From an uncultured Selenomonadales bacterium (GTDB taxonomy: Bacteria > Bacillota > Negativicutes > Selenomonadales > Selenomonadaceae), in NCBI GenBank assembly GCA_946543495.1, contig CAMNLS010000038.1, positions 1 through 9,431 on the forward strand: a stretch of 9,431 nt of DNA. The letters run 5' to 3'. This document shows positions 1 through 6,170 of this stretch, piece by piece. How positions within the stretch are numbered: the stretch's first letter is position 1; the number at the start of each line of letters is the position of its first letter. The position numbers and the translations under genes were made by a program. The notes under the pieces are model-generated. The model ran no database searches, was not told the origin of the DNA, and saw only the letters and a program-made list of their open reading frames with translations.

Positions 1-2
1 TA

Positions 3-392
3 ATTTCTTTTGCAAGTATTTCAAGGAGAACATGTGTTGCGTTCGTCGCTCTTGCGGCAAGGTATCATCAAGGCAATATTACAGATAAAGACATCACGGA
101 TTTAACTTCCTCTCCGACCTCTCCAGACATTTATAAAATGCTCCGCGACCTCGGCGATATGAAAAAGCTTTTGCCGATAGAACTTTACACCGACGCTTAC
201 AAAGCGGCTTTGAATAGATTATTCAGGGTGATAATCAAGGCGGGAACAAAAAATTTCTCCATGGAACGCAGAGACAATCCGAATTTAACGCCGAACAGTT
301 TCTTGCAGAACGACAAAAATTATTACGGTATATTGAAAGATCATTGGGATACGCTTCGTGATGATATTCAAGAAATTTTTGCCAACGTTTAG
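3..392 (+). CDS. 3' end of an unrecognised gene (5' truncated by the window)
   Basis: The frame is open from the first bases of the window to a TAG at 390-392, giving at least 129 C-terminal residues, so this is the tail of a longer protein. An internal ATG at 138 exists, but coding-like sequence continues upstream of it and no good ribosome site precedes it, so I do not take it as the start. The visible part is soluble and mixed in charge, apparently mostly helical. It has an Arg pair near its beginning (ISRRTCVAFVALAARY) and an aromatic, acidic end (KDHWDTLRDDIQEIF). I recognise no family and see no catalytic motif. The stop codon is fused to the rarA ribosome site (TAGGAGGG) and rarA starts 8 nt later, so the two genes are probably co-transcribed and perhaps translationally coupled. 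Function unknown. Confidence 0.6.
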   Translation: MSFASISRRTCVAFVALAARYHQGNITDKDITDLTSSPTSPDIYKMLRDLGDMKKLLPIELYTDAYKAALNRLFRVIIKAGTKNFSMERRDNPNLTPNSFLQNDKNYYGILKDHWDTLRDDIQEIFANV

Positions 393-400
393 GAGGGCAA

Positions 401-1648
401 ATGGACTTATTCGACAGCATTAAAGACGACAAGATTTATCAGCCGCTAGCCGAGAGAATGCGACCGCAGACTTTATCGGACTTCGCGGGGCAAGAAAAAA
501 TTTTAAACGGCGCAATCGGCAAGATGATTGCTGAAGGTCAAACGCCGTCTTTAATTTTTTTCGGCGAACCTGGCACTGGCAAGACGACGCTAGCCAAAAT
601 CATAGCCAACACGACGGCTAGCAACTTCGTCAAAGTCAATGCGGCTCTGTCTGGTATCAGCGAACTGCGTGGCATCGTCAAAGAGGCTCAAGACCAGCGC
701 AAATTCTATCGCAAGGGAACGATTCTTTTTATCGACGAAATTCATCGATTCAACAAGGGACAGCAAGATTTCCTTCTGCCTTACGTTGAGGACGGGCGCA
801 TAACTCTAATCGGCGCGACGACTGAAAATCCATTCTTTGAGGTCAATGCCGCGCTTCTTAGCCGCGTGAAGATTGTTCGCCTTGAAAAGCTAACGACCGA
901 TGACATTAAAAAAATTCTTTGCCGCGCAGTCGATAACGAAGGCTTTAACGTCGAGGAACGCGCACTTGAGATTATCGCGGACTTCGCGGACGGTGATGCG
1001 CGTATGGCATTGAATCTTTTGGAGCAGACGGCGTTCAGCGGGAAAATTTCCGTCGAGACCTTGAGCGACTTACTCGGCGAAAAAATTCGACGCTACGATA
1101 AGCGCGGCGATAATCACTACGACACGGCGAGCGCGTTTATAAAAAGTATGCGCGGCTCCGACGCCGACGCGGCGATTCTTTATTTGGCGAAGATGATTGA
1201 CGGCGGCGAGGACTTGAAGTTCATTGCGCGACGAATTGTTATCTGCGCGGCTGAAGACGTTGGCAATGCCGACCCGCAAGCATTGATTCTGGCGAACGCG
1301 GCGGCGCAAGCGGCTCAATTCGTCGGTTTACCAGAGGCGCGGATTATCCTTGCGCAAGCCGTCACGTACATTGCGGCGGCTCCGAAGTCTAACGCGGCGT
1401 ATCTGGCGATTGATAAGGCTCTTGCAGACACTACGGGCGACGTTCCTAAACATTTGCGCGACACTCATTACAAAGGCGCAAAGGCTTTCGGGCACGGCGT
1501 CGGCTATAAATATCCTCACGACTTCGACAATCACTTTGTTAAGCAACAGTACTTGCCCGATAAAAAAACTTCCGAACGATACTACGAGCCGACCGCGCAG
1601 GGTTACGAGGCTTTGATTAAGAAACGACTGGAACGCCTTTGGCAATGA
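401..1648 (+). CDS. rarA: Replication-associated recombination protein A (RarA/MgsA), AAA+ ATPase
   Basis: RarA is a cytosolic clamp-loader-like ATPase that acts at stalled replication forks and on single-stranded DNA gaps. The 415 residues match the family's usual length. Visible motifs are Walker A GEPGTGKT (55-62), Walker B LFIDEIHRF (109-117) with the family-typical NKGQQD after it, sensor 1 GATTENPFFE (138-147), a candidate arginine finger in LLSR (R155) and sensor 2 GDARMALNLLE (198-208). The C-terminal RarA/MgsA region includes RYDKRGDNHYD (231-241), AAEDVGNADPQAL (283-295) and a conserved end with HYKGAKAFGHG and YKYPHDF. The start ATG has AGGAGGG six to seven nt upstream, overlapping the previous gene's stop. 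The gene ends in a terminator whose stem begins at the stop codon. The identification is firm; this organism's fork-repair details are not visible from sequence. Confidence 0.97.
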   Translation: MDLFDSIKDDKIYQPLAERMRPQTLSDFAGQEKILNGAIGKMIAEGQTPSLIFFGEPGTGKTTLAKIIANTTASNFVKVNAALSGISELRGIVKEAQDQRKFYRKGTILFIDEIHRFNKGQQDFLLPYVEDGRITLIGATTENPFFEVNAALLSRVKIVRLEKLTTDDIKKILCRAVDNEGFNVEERALEIIADFADGDARMALNLLEQTAFSGKISVETLSDLLGEKIRRYDKRGDNHYDTASAFIKSMRGSDADAAILYLAKMIDGGEDLKFIARRIVICAAEDVGNADPQALILANAAAQAAQFVGLPEARIILAQAVTYIAAAPKSNAAYLAIDKALADTTGDVPKHLRDTHYKGAKAFGHGVGYKYPHDFDNHFVKQQYLPDKKTSERYYEPTAQGYEALIKKRLERLWQ

Positions 1649-1682
1649 AAAATCCCTCTCGACCGTCGGGAGGGATTTTTTT
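1648..1682. terminator. Bidirectional intrinsic terminator between rarA and the convergent gene
   Basis: An 11-bp perfect stem (AAAAATCCCTC at 1648-1658 with GAGGGATTTTT at 1670-1680) encloses an 11-nt loop. A T-run follows on the plus strand, and the A-run on the left gives a T-run on the minus strand. It begins at the last base of rarA and lies 15 bp beyond the stop of the minus-strand gene, so it can serve both. Confidence 0.9.
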
Positions 1683-1697
1683 ATGTAAAATAGTTCT

Positions 1698-2591
1698 TTA
1701 CGCAACTGGATAACCTATTGTCCTGCGATAAGCCGCCAAGGCGTTCATGAGTCTGACTTTGGGCGTATCAACCTTCACTTTATCCGCGTGGCGTTTGGGC
1801 AAGTCTTTATAGTCCTTTAAGTTCGTGAAGTGTTCCCATTCGTCCTCAAGGGCGCGAACTGTCCAAAGAAATTTCTCCATGATGTCTTCGGGCGTCATTT
1901 TGTCGGCGTCGTCCGAATTCGACTGCGCGGAAGGATTTTTATCATCGCCATTAATAGAGTCGGTTGCCTTGTCGCCCGCCGTTTGAATTGATTGATTGAC
2001 TTCAGCGAGCGTCTGATTCTCCGTGCCTGAAATGTTCGCGTTACCCTCTGCGGATACTTCGCCGCCTGAAATGTTCGCGTTGCCCTCCGCGGACACTTCG
2101 CCGCCAACATTCATTGCGCCGCCACCTTGTTGAGCATTTGCCGAACCACCGCCGTCTTGACCAAGTGCAGTGAGTTCCGCCATTGCCTCCGTCGAGGCTT
2201 TGACCATTGCCCGCGTCATTGCCTCGCGTGCCTCTTCCTTAGTCTTAGCCTTCTTGAGTTCGGATTTGAGTTCTTCGCGGGCGTCGTCGACGTGTTTAGC
2301 TTTCTTGTAAGTTTTCGGGTCGTTGACGCGCAGGAAGCCGAGTTCTTCGTCGCTGAGTTTCTGTCCGGCTTTGAGTTTGCGTTTGATAGCCGCAAGTTTT
2401 TGTTGCTTAGCCTGGTCAGTCGAAGCCTTAGCCGCCTCGCGGAGCTTATCGAACGTCGAAGTCGTCATGGAAATAAAATTGCCGTTTGCGTTCGTGAGCG
2501 TCTGCCCCGTTCGGATCTTGTGTTTTGCGGCGAAGGTCAAGTTCTTCGTCTTAACATACGTGCTAAGCTTACCGATAGTCGCAAAATCCAT
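1698..2591 (-). CDS. Hypothetical charged, coiled-coil/low-complexity protein with a 13-residue tandem repeat
   Basis: Predicted 297-residue soluble protein without signal peptide, membrane segment or cysteine. I do not recognise its family. Residues 1-42 are a short basic N-terminal part. Residues about 45-140 are rich in Ala, Lys and Glu and look helical or coiled, with the segment LKAGQKLSDEELGFLRVNDP (73-92). Residues 145-235 are Gly/Asn/Ser/Ala-rich linker containing two copies of GGEVSAEGNANIS (163-175 and 176-188). Residues 232-297 are a compact C-terminal part with three Trp-containing turns (FLWTVRALEDEWEHF) and a basic end. The start ATG has AAGGAGG eight nt upstream, and its own promoter is proposed at 2645-2673. 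The gene is monocistronic, divergent from the transporter and convergent with rarA. The dumbbell shape (helical domain, flexible linker, small domain) suggests a scaffold or adaptor, but that is a guess. Confidence 0.75.
   Translation of the reverse strand: MDFATIGKLSTYVKTKNLTFAAKHKIRTGQTLTNANGNFISMTTSTFDKLREAAKASTDQAKQQKLAAIKRKLKAGQKLSDEELGFLRVNDPKTYKKAKHVDDAREELKSELKKAKTKEEAREAMTRAMVKASTEAMAELTALGQDGGGSANAQQGGGAMNVGGEVSAEGNANISGGEVSAEGNANISGTENQTLAEVNQSIQTAGDKATDSINGDDKNPSAQSNSDDADKMTPEDIMEKFLWTVRALEDEWEHFTNLKDYKDLPKRHADKVKVDTPKVRLMNALAAYRRTIGYPVA
2025..2102 (-). repeat. In-frame 39-bp tandem duplication (two copies)
   Basis: Copies at 2025-2063 and 2064-2102 differ at three bases, all third codon positions on the coding (minus) strand (GTA/GTG, GCA/GCG, GGT/GGC). 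Both therefore encode the same 13 residues, GGEVSAEGNANIS, in the linker of the protein at 1698-2591. Confidence 0.95.
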
Positions 2592-2644
2592 TTCAATCGC
2601 CTCCTTGGCAAATCCTAGAAAGTAACTCCTTATACTGCACTCAC

Positions 2645-2673
2645 ATTGTACAGGGCGGCGCGTTAAAAAACAA
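2645..2673 (-). promoter_or_regulatory. Candidate promoter for the 1698-2591 gene
   Basis: On the minus strand a -35-like TTGTTT (2668-2673) lies 17 bp before a -10-like TACAAT (2645-2650). Transcription would start near 2638, leaving a leader of about 46 nt that carries the AAGGAGG site. The -35 is weak (3 of 6 consensus bases), so the call is moderate. Confidence 0.4.
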
Positions 2674-2680
2674 TTAGTGC

Positions 2681-2709
2681 TTGCAATTTATCTGCGCGTG
2701 AAATAAAAT
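2681..2709 (+). promoter_or_regulatory. Candidate promoter for the MFS transporter
   Basis: TTGCAA (2681-2686) and TAAAAT (2704-2709) are separated by 17 bp, close to a sigma-70/sigma-A consensus. Initiation would be near 2716, about 38 nt before the TTG start at 2754. A nine-T run at 2722-2730 falls in the leader. No inverted repeat that would mark an operator was found. Confidence 0.5.
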
Positions 2710-2739
2710 TCAAGTCGTTTAATTTTTTTTGATTAAGTT

Positions 2740-2745
2740 AAGGAG
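2740..2745 (+). promoter_or_regulatory. Ribosome binding site that sets the transporter start at TTG 2754
   Basis: AAGGAG at 2740-2745 is followed by an 8-nt spacer and TTG at 2754. The earlier in-frame GTG at 2745 overlaps this site, so it cannot be the start. Confidence 0.8.
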
Positions 2746-2753
2746 TGTTTGCG

Positions 2754-4097
2754 TTGATACTTGAACGCTTAGAAAAATTGCCGGTCGGCTCGTTTCATTA
2801 CAAGCTGTTAGTCGTGACGGGTTTGGGCTGGCTGTTCGATTCTATGGACACGGGATTAATCTCGTTCGTGTTGCCGATTCTGGCTAAGGGATGGGGCTTG
2901 ACGCCTGAGCAAGTCGGTTGGATAGGCAGTGTCGGCTTAATCGGCATGGCATTAGGCGCAGTCTTAGCGGGGACGATTGCCGATAAGTTCGGGCGCAAGA
3001 ATGTCTTTGCGGCGACGGTGATTCTATATAGCGTGTCAACGGGGCTGTGCGCTCTGGCGTGGAGCTATGAATCTCTGTTAGTCTTTAGATTCTTAGTCGG
3101 CTTCGGCTTGGGCGGTGAATTACCAGTCGCGGCGACGCTTATGAGTGAATACGCGCCCAGTCAACTGCGCGGGCGATTCATCGTCTTGCTTGAAAGTTTC
3201 TGGGGCGTCGGCTGGCTTGTGGCGGCGTTGATATCCTACTTGCTGATTCCGCAGTTCGGTTGGCAAGTGGCGTTTATAATCGGCGCGGTGCCTGCGCTTT
3301 ACGTTTTCTTAATTCGTCTGCACATGCCCGAATCAATCCGCTATTTAATCAGCAAGGGCAAGATCGACGAGGCGCGGCAGATAATCTTGACGCTTGAACA
3401 AAAGTTAGGCGTGAAGAGCAAGCCTTTTGATAAAGAGTTTGAAGAAGAATCAACGCCTATATTTAAACTCAACGTCTTGACGCTGTGGACGAAAACTTTC
3501 CGCGTGCGAACTTTGATGTTGTGGCTGGCGTGGTTCGGCATCGTCTTCAGCTACTATGGAATATTCATGTGGCTCCCGTCAATCGTATTCGCGCAAGGCT
3601 TCGCCGTCGTGAAAACCTTTGAATATGTGCTTATCATGACGCTTGCACAGTTGCCCGGCTACTTTGCGGCGGCGTGGCTCGTCGACGTAATTGGGCGGCG
3701 TTATACGCTGTCGAGTTTCCTTTTGATGTCGGGCGTGTGCGCTTACTTCTTCGGCAATGCGGCGACTTCTTCCGAACTCTTGATGTGGGGCGCGGCAATG
3801 AGTTTCTTTAACCTTGGCGCGTGGGGCGTCATCTACACTTACACGCCTGAACTTTATCCTACGGCAATACGTGCGCTCGGCTCCGGTTGGGCGGCGGGCT
3901 TCGGACGTATCGGTGGCATGATTGCTCCAATGCTTGTCGGCGTGCTTTTGGCAAGCGGCGCACCGATGAATTCAATCTTCGTAATGTTCGCGTCGGTCTT
4001 CGTTATCATCTCGGTTATTGTGCTTAGTCTCGGCATTGAGAGTAAGAAGAAGTCGCTTGAGGAGATTGACGCGACGTTCAAGGTTAAGACGACCTAA
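2754..4097 (+). CDS. MFS transporter, NiaP/YceI-like (probable nicotinate/nicotinamide or related organic-acid uptake)
   Basis: A 447-residue integral membrane protein with the 12-helix major facilitator plan. From the TTG start, the key features are: FDSMDTGLISFVLP in helix 1 (28-41); motif A GTIADKFGRKN in loop 2-3 (73-83); GFGLGGELPVAATLMSEY in helix 4 (116-133); LESFWGVGWL in helix 5; MPESIRY (191-197) opening a charged central loop to about 250; FSYYGIFMWLP (265-275); MTLAQLPGYFAAAW (295-308); a second motif A-like DVIGRR (311-316); and YTPELYPTAIR (363-373). These blocks closely match what I recall of Bacillus subtilis NiaP (YceI), a vitamin B3 transporter, within the wider sugar/organic-acid porter group. 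The family call is strong; the substrate is inferred from homology. No NAD gene is adjacent. The gene stands alone, with its own promoter and a terminator. Confidence 0.85.
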   Translation: MILERLEKLPVGSFHYKLLVVTGLGWLFDSMDTGLISFVLPILAKGWGLTPEQVGWIGSVGLIGMALGAVLAGTIADKFGRKNVFAATVILYSVSTGLCALAWSYESLLVFRFLVGFGLGGELPVAATLMSEYAPSQLRGRFIVLLESFWGVGWLVAALISYLLIPQFGWQVAFIIGAVPALYVFLIRLHMPESIRYLISKGKIDEARQIILTLEQKLGVKSKPFDKEFEEESTPIFKLNVLTLWTKTFRVRTLMLWLAWFGIVFSYYGIFMWLPSIVFAQGFAVVKTFEYVLIMTLAQLPGYFAAAWLVDVIGRRYTLSSFLLMSGVCAYFFGNAATSSELLMWGAAMSFFNLGAWGVIYTYTPELYPTAIRALGSGWAAGFGRIGGMIAPMLVGVLLASGAPMNSIFVMFASVFVIISVIVLSLGIESKKKSLEEIDATFKVKTT

Positions 4098-4110
4098 AGT
4101 CTTTTGCCAA

Positions 4111-4150
4111 TAAAAAAAATCCCCGACGCTCAATCGGGGATAATTTTTTT
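4111..4150. terminator. Bidirectional intrinsic terminator between the transporter and the RTX gene
   Basis: An 8-bp stem, ATCCCCGA (4119-4126) with TCGGGGAT (4134-4141), has a 7-nt loop. It is flanked by eight A on the left and seven T on the right, so each convergent gene meets a hairpin followed by a T-run, 14 bp past the transporter stop and 13 bp past the RTX gene stop. Confidence 0.92.
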
Positions 4151-4163
4151 GTCCGCGCAGATG

Positions 4164-4826
4164 TCATTGCTTCTTTAGCTTAGAGCCGCTGATTTTATAA
4201 GTTGAGTTGTTTACGTGGAAAGTCGTCGCCGTGAAGTCTTTAAGCGTAATGGAGCCGCCACTGACATTAAATGTAATCGTGCCCTTTGATTTACTGTAAG
4301 AGGTCTTGAAGCTTAGGTTATTAAAAGTGAGAGTATCGTTGCTATCGAAGCCATAAATAATGTCCTTGCCGTCGCCACGTGAATAAATAAATTTGTCTGC
4401 GCCGCTACCGCCCCAAAGCGAATCATTACCAGTGCCACCAATAATCGTGTCCTTTGTAGAGCCGCCGTAGATTTTATCAGCCCCTGCGCCGCCGTTGAGT
4501 GTGGAGTAGTATCCTATGCTCGTATTTGAAATGGAGTCGTTGCCATTGCCGCCCAAGATCGAATTGTAACTTCCGTAGTTGATGACGGTGTCATTGCTCG
4601 CGCCGCCCAAAACTGTCATGTGATTATTATCGCCTGCGTAAAGGTAATCCGCACCATCGCCACCGTCAAGCTTACTGCGTGCGCTCCAACTGTAAATAGA
4701 ATCTTTACCTGCGCCGCCCGTAAGTGTAACTCTGGAGCCGTCATCAAATGAAACGAGCTTATCATTACCTTTACCACCGTTGATTGAAACTTTACTTCCG
4801 TAATTATAGATGGTGTCTATTCTCAT
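4164..4826 (-). CDS. Short RTX (haemolysin-type Ca2+-binding repeat) protein
   Basis: The 220 residues are mostly nonapeptide RTX repeats of the GGxGxDxUx type, nine of them (starting near residues 17, 37, 55, 74, 92, 112, 121, 130, 139). The last four are contiguous and would form a Ca2+-binding parallel beta roll. The repeats at 74 (GGASNDTVI) and 121 (GGSTKDTII) are degenerate. The end (about 148-220) is the usual RTX cap: FIYSRGDGKDIIYGFDSNDTL, then beta strands with a basic tail. No N-terminal signal or catalytic domain is present; proteins of this kind are normally exported by type I secretion through a C-terminal signal, and no such exporter is in the window. An in-frame TGA lies three codons upstream, so ATG 4826 is the earliest start, yet its ribosome site is poor and it sits in a 10-bp duplication. 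The N-terminus begins almost inside a repeat, so the gene may be a shortened copy of a longer RTX protein. Confidence 0.85.
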   Translation of the reverse strand: MRIDTIYNYGSKVSINGGKGNDKLVSFDDGSRVTLTGGAGKDSIYSWSARSKLDGGDGADYLYAGDNNHMTVLGGASNDTVINYGSYNSILGGNGNDSISNTSIGYYSTLNGGAGADKIYGGSTKDTIIGGTGNDSLWGGSGADKFIYSRGDGKDIIYGFDSNDTLTFNNLSFKTSYSKSKGTITFNVSGGSITLKDFTATTFHVNNSTYKISGSKLKKQ

Positions 4827-4839
4827 ATATTCTCATATA
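4818..4839 (-). repeat. 10-bp tandem duplication spanning the RTX start codon
   Basis: On the minus strand TATGAGAATA occurs twice in direct succession (plus-strand 4818-4827 and 4828-4837), with two more matching bases. Each copy carries an ATG (4826 and 4836) in a different frame. Only the inner ATG reads the RTX frame; the outer one reads ten codons to a TAA. Confidence 0.9.
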
Positions 4840-4906
4840 ATCTCTCACATCTCTTGCTACGTTGTCAAGCCTTAGCGTAAAAAAATTTGTAGCTATTAAT
4901 TCCTGT

Positions 4907-4935
4907 TTGCAATTCCGTCGTCACTGTTATATCAT
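4907..4935 (+). promoter_or_regulatory. Candidate promoter for the ElyC-like operon
   Basis: TTGCAA (4907-4912) and TATCAT (4930-4935) are 17 bp apart. The -35 hexamer is the same as that proposed for the transporter. Initiation near 4942 leaves a leader of about 24 nt before TTG 4966, which favours that start over GTG 4957. Confidence 0.45.
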
Positions 4936-4965
4936 AGGCGAAATTCAATCGAGCGGGTGATTTAT

Positions 4966-5730
4966 TTGGTTTATGCGTTGAAGTTCGGAGCAAGTTGGAT
5001 TTTGCCGCCTGGAATTTTTATCGTCCTCGCGTTGGGACTGGTTGTTAAGCTCTTTAAAATCAACAGGAAACTTTCCATAGCGTTCTTATTAGTCACGTTG
5101 ATATTTTATCTGCTGTGTACAAGTCTTGTCGCTGAACGCTTAATGGGTTGGCTTGAAGAATTGCACACGCCGCCCACGCAAGTCGAAACGTCGGGCGCAG
5201 ATGTGATTGTATTACTCGGCGGCGGCGCGATAAGTCAGGTGCCCGATGTCGACGGCGTGGGGGCTTTGTGCGCTAGCCCTGCTAACAGACTCTTGACGGC
5301 AGTCCGATTGCAAAAGATGTTGAACGTTCCAATTCTGGTTAGCGGCGGGCAAGTCTACTCTGATTCAGGCGCGGAGGCTGAAATTTCTGCGCGTGTCTTG
5401 AAGTCGCTCGGCGTCCCCGATGATAAAATCTTGACGGAGACAAAGAGCGTCAACACCGCGCAGAACGCTCGATACAGTGCCGCTATCCTGCGCGAGAAAA
5501 ATTTTTCTAAGCCGCTACTCGTGACGAGTGCTTTCCACATGAACCGCGCAATGCTCAACTTTAGTCTATGTCGTTACAAGCCGATAGCTTACCCGACAGA
5601 TTTTACCGTCGCGCACAATCCGACCTTCCACTATACAAAGTTGCGTCCACAAGCTGAAGCACTCCTTTTGAACGTGACGGTCATGCAGGAGCTTTTAAGA
5701 ACTTGCGTAACGGAGGTTTTTGGCATATGA
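4966..5730 (+). CDS. ElyC/SanA/YdcF-type (DUF218) membrane-anchored envelope protein
   Basis: From TTG 4966 the product has 254 residues. Two hydrophobic helices (about 12-29 and 37-54) anchor it in the membrane, and the rest is a Rossmann-like DUF218 domain expected on the outer side. Family marks are DVIVLLGGGAI (79-89), the segment with ASPANRLLTAVRLQK (103-117), ILVSGGQVYSDSGAEAEISA (123-142), LGVPDDKIL (148-156), the TKSVNTAQNARYSA stretch (159-172) and LLVTSAFHMNRAMLNF (184-199). The layout matches E. coli ElyC, which influences peptidoglycan and envelope lipid-carrier metabolism; its biochemical activity is not settled. GGTGAT before TTG 4966 resembles the 3' part of a Shine-Dalgarno site, while GTG 4957 has none, so I prefer 4966. 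The stop overlaps the next gene (ATGA), so the two are coupled. Confidence 0.85.
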   Translation: MVYALKFGASWILPPGIFIVLALGLVVKLFKINRKLSIAFLLVTLIFYLLCTSLVAERLMGWLEELHTPPTQVETSGADVIVLLGGGAISQVPDVDGVGALCASPANRLLTAVRLQKMLNVPILVSGGQVYSDSGAEAEISARVLKSLGVPDDKILTETKSVNTAQNARYSAAILREKNFSKPLLVTSAFHMNRAMLNFSLCRYKPIAYPTDFTVAHNPTFHYTKLRPQAEALLLNVTVMQELLRTCVTEVFGI

Positions 5731-6095
5731 AGAAATTTCTAATCTGCGCGGTGATGATATTGCTGACGTGTTCGACGTGTTCGGCGGAGAATCTGCAGTT
5801 TATTGACGCCATGGACGATACCGGCTATTACTACGACGCCGATAGCGTGGCTTCTTTTGATGACGGAGCCTTTACAGTCAAAATGGCGGTGATAAAGGCG
5901 AGCTTGAATCGCATGTATGCTTATGACGTGCTCATAACGCCGGAGAGCCGCACATATGAAATCTTATCGTCGCAAATTCTTTCCTACGACACGCGCGCAG
6001 TCATTGAAACCAATAACAAGCGTCGTTCCCCCCAACAGTATTCCGACAAGTCCGAGATGGGGCAAATGGTTAGGCTTATCCTTTACGGCGAATAA
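5727..6095 (+). CDS. Small exported protein of unknown function, possibly surface-adhesin E-like
   Basis: From ATG 5727 the product has 122 residues. A classical signal peptide (MKKFLICAVMILLTCSTCSA, cleavage likely before ENLQF) leaves a mature domain of about 100 residues. LLTC looks like a lipobox but has Thr rather than Gly/Ala/Ser before Cys, so lipoprotein processing is doubtful. The mature part begins with FIDAMDDTGYYYDADSVASF, then alternating strands and a polar end (NNKRRSPQQYSDKSE). The pattern of Tyr-rich start, Asp-x-Asp-Ser and regular strands loosely recalls the surface-adhesin E family common in Negativicutes; this is a weak impression. GGAGG lies ten nt before the ATG. The start overlaps the stop of the ElyC-like gene by 4 nt, so the two form an operon. 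A longer frame from 5703 would bury the signal peptide and is not preferred. Confidence 0.75.
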   Translation: MKKFLICAVMILLTCSTCSAENLQFIDAMDDTGYYYDADSVASFDDGAFTVKMAVIKASLNRMYAYDVLITPESRTYEILSSQILSYDTRAVIETNNKRRSPQQYSDKSEMGQMVRLILYGE

Positions 6096-6101
6096 AAAAC
6101 G

Positions 6102-6136
6102 TCCGCCCCAATGTTTGAGGCGGATTTTATTTTTAG
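6102..6136. terminator. First intrinsic terminator after the ElyC-like operon, also usable from the minus strand
   Basis: TCCGCC (6102-6107) pairs with GGCGGA (6119-6124). Three further pairs follow after one C-A mismatch, leaving a 3-nt loop. T-rich tracts follow on the plus strand (6125-6135), and the A6 run at 6094-6099 gives T6 on the minus strand, so it can also end the SGNH hydrolase transcript. Confidence 0.8.
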
Positions 6137-6141
6137 CTGAA

Positions 6142-6170
6142 CCCGTGACCGAGTCGCGGGCTTTTTATTT
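6142..6170 (+). terminator. Second, tandem intrinsic terminator
   Basis: CCCGTGAC (6142-6149) pairs with GTCGCGGG (6153-6160), eight pairs including one T-G wobble with a 3-nt loop, followed by CTTTTTATTT. It overlaps the stop codon of the convergent SGNH gene. On the minus strand no T-run follows it directly, so it works mainly for plus-strand transcripts. Confidence 0.75.

Noticed and set aside
24..88. AAGGAG followed by an ATG at 32 suggesting a gene start
   Set aside because: That frame reads about 18 codons to a TAA, while another frame is open from the window edge through the same bases to 392; the match is chance.
1070..1705. Open frames on both strands across rarA, including one at 1328-1705
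   Set aside because: They are shadows of rarA, Arg-rich and without ribosome sites or family motifs. The one reaching 1705 also crosses the terminator.
4840..4868. Perfect -35 TTGACA (minus strand, 4863-4868) as RTX gene promoter
   Set aside because: At 17-18 bp spacing the -10 would be AGAGAT or GAGATT, a poor match, and the better TATA-like bases are 22 bp away. A promoter there is possible but not supported.
4957..4965. GTG at 4957 as start of the ElyC-like protein
   Set aside because: No ribosome site precedes it, and the GGTGAT that contains it fits better as the site for TTG 4966. It cannot be excluded and would add three residues.
5703..5726. Eight-residue longer start for the small exported protein
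   Set aside because: It would put extra residues before a clean MKKFL signal peptide, and GGAGG at 5712-5716 lies downstream of that start and points to ATG 5727.
5757..5786. Lipobox in the small exported protein
   Set aside because: LLTC and STC lack the usual Gly/Ala/Ser before Cys plus Leu at -3; ordinary signal peptidase cleavage after CSA is more likely.
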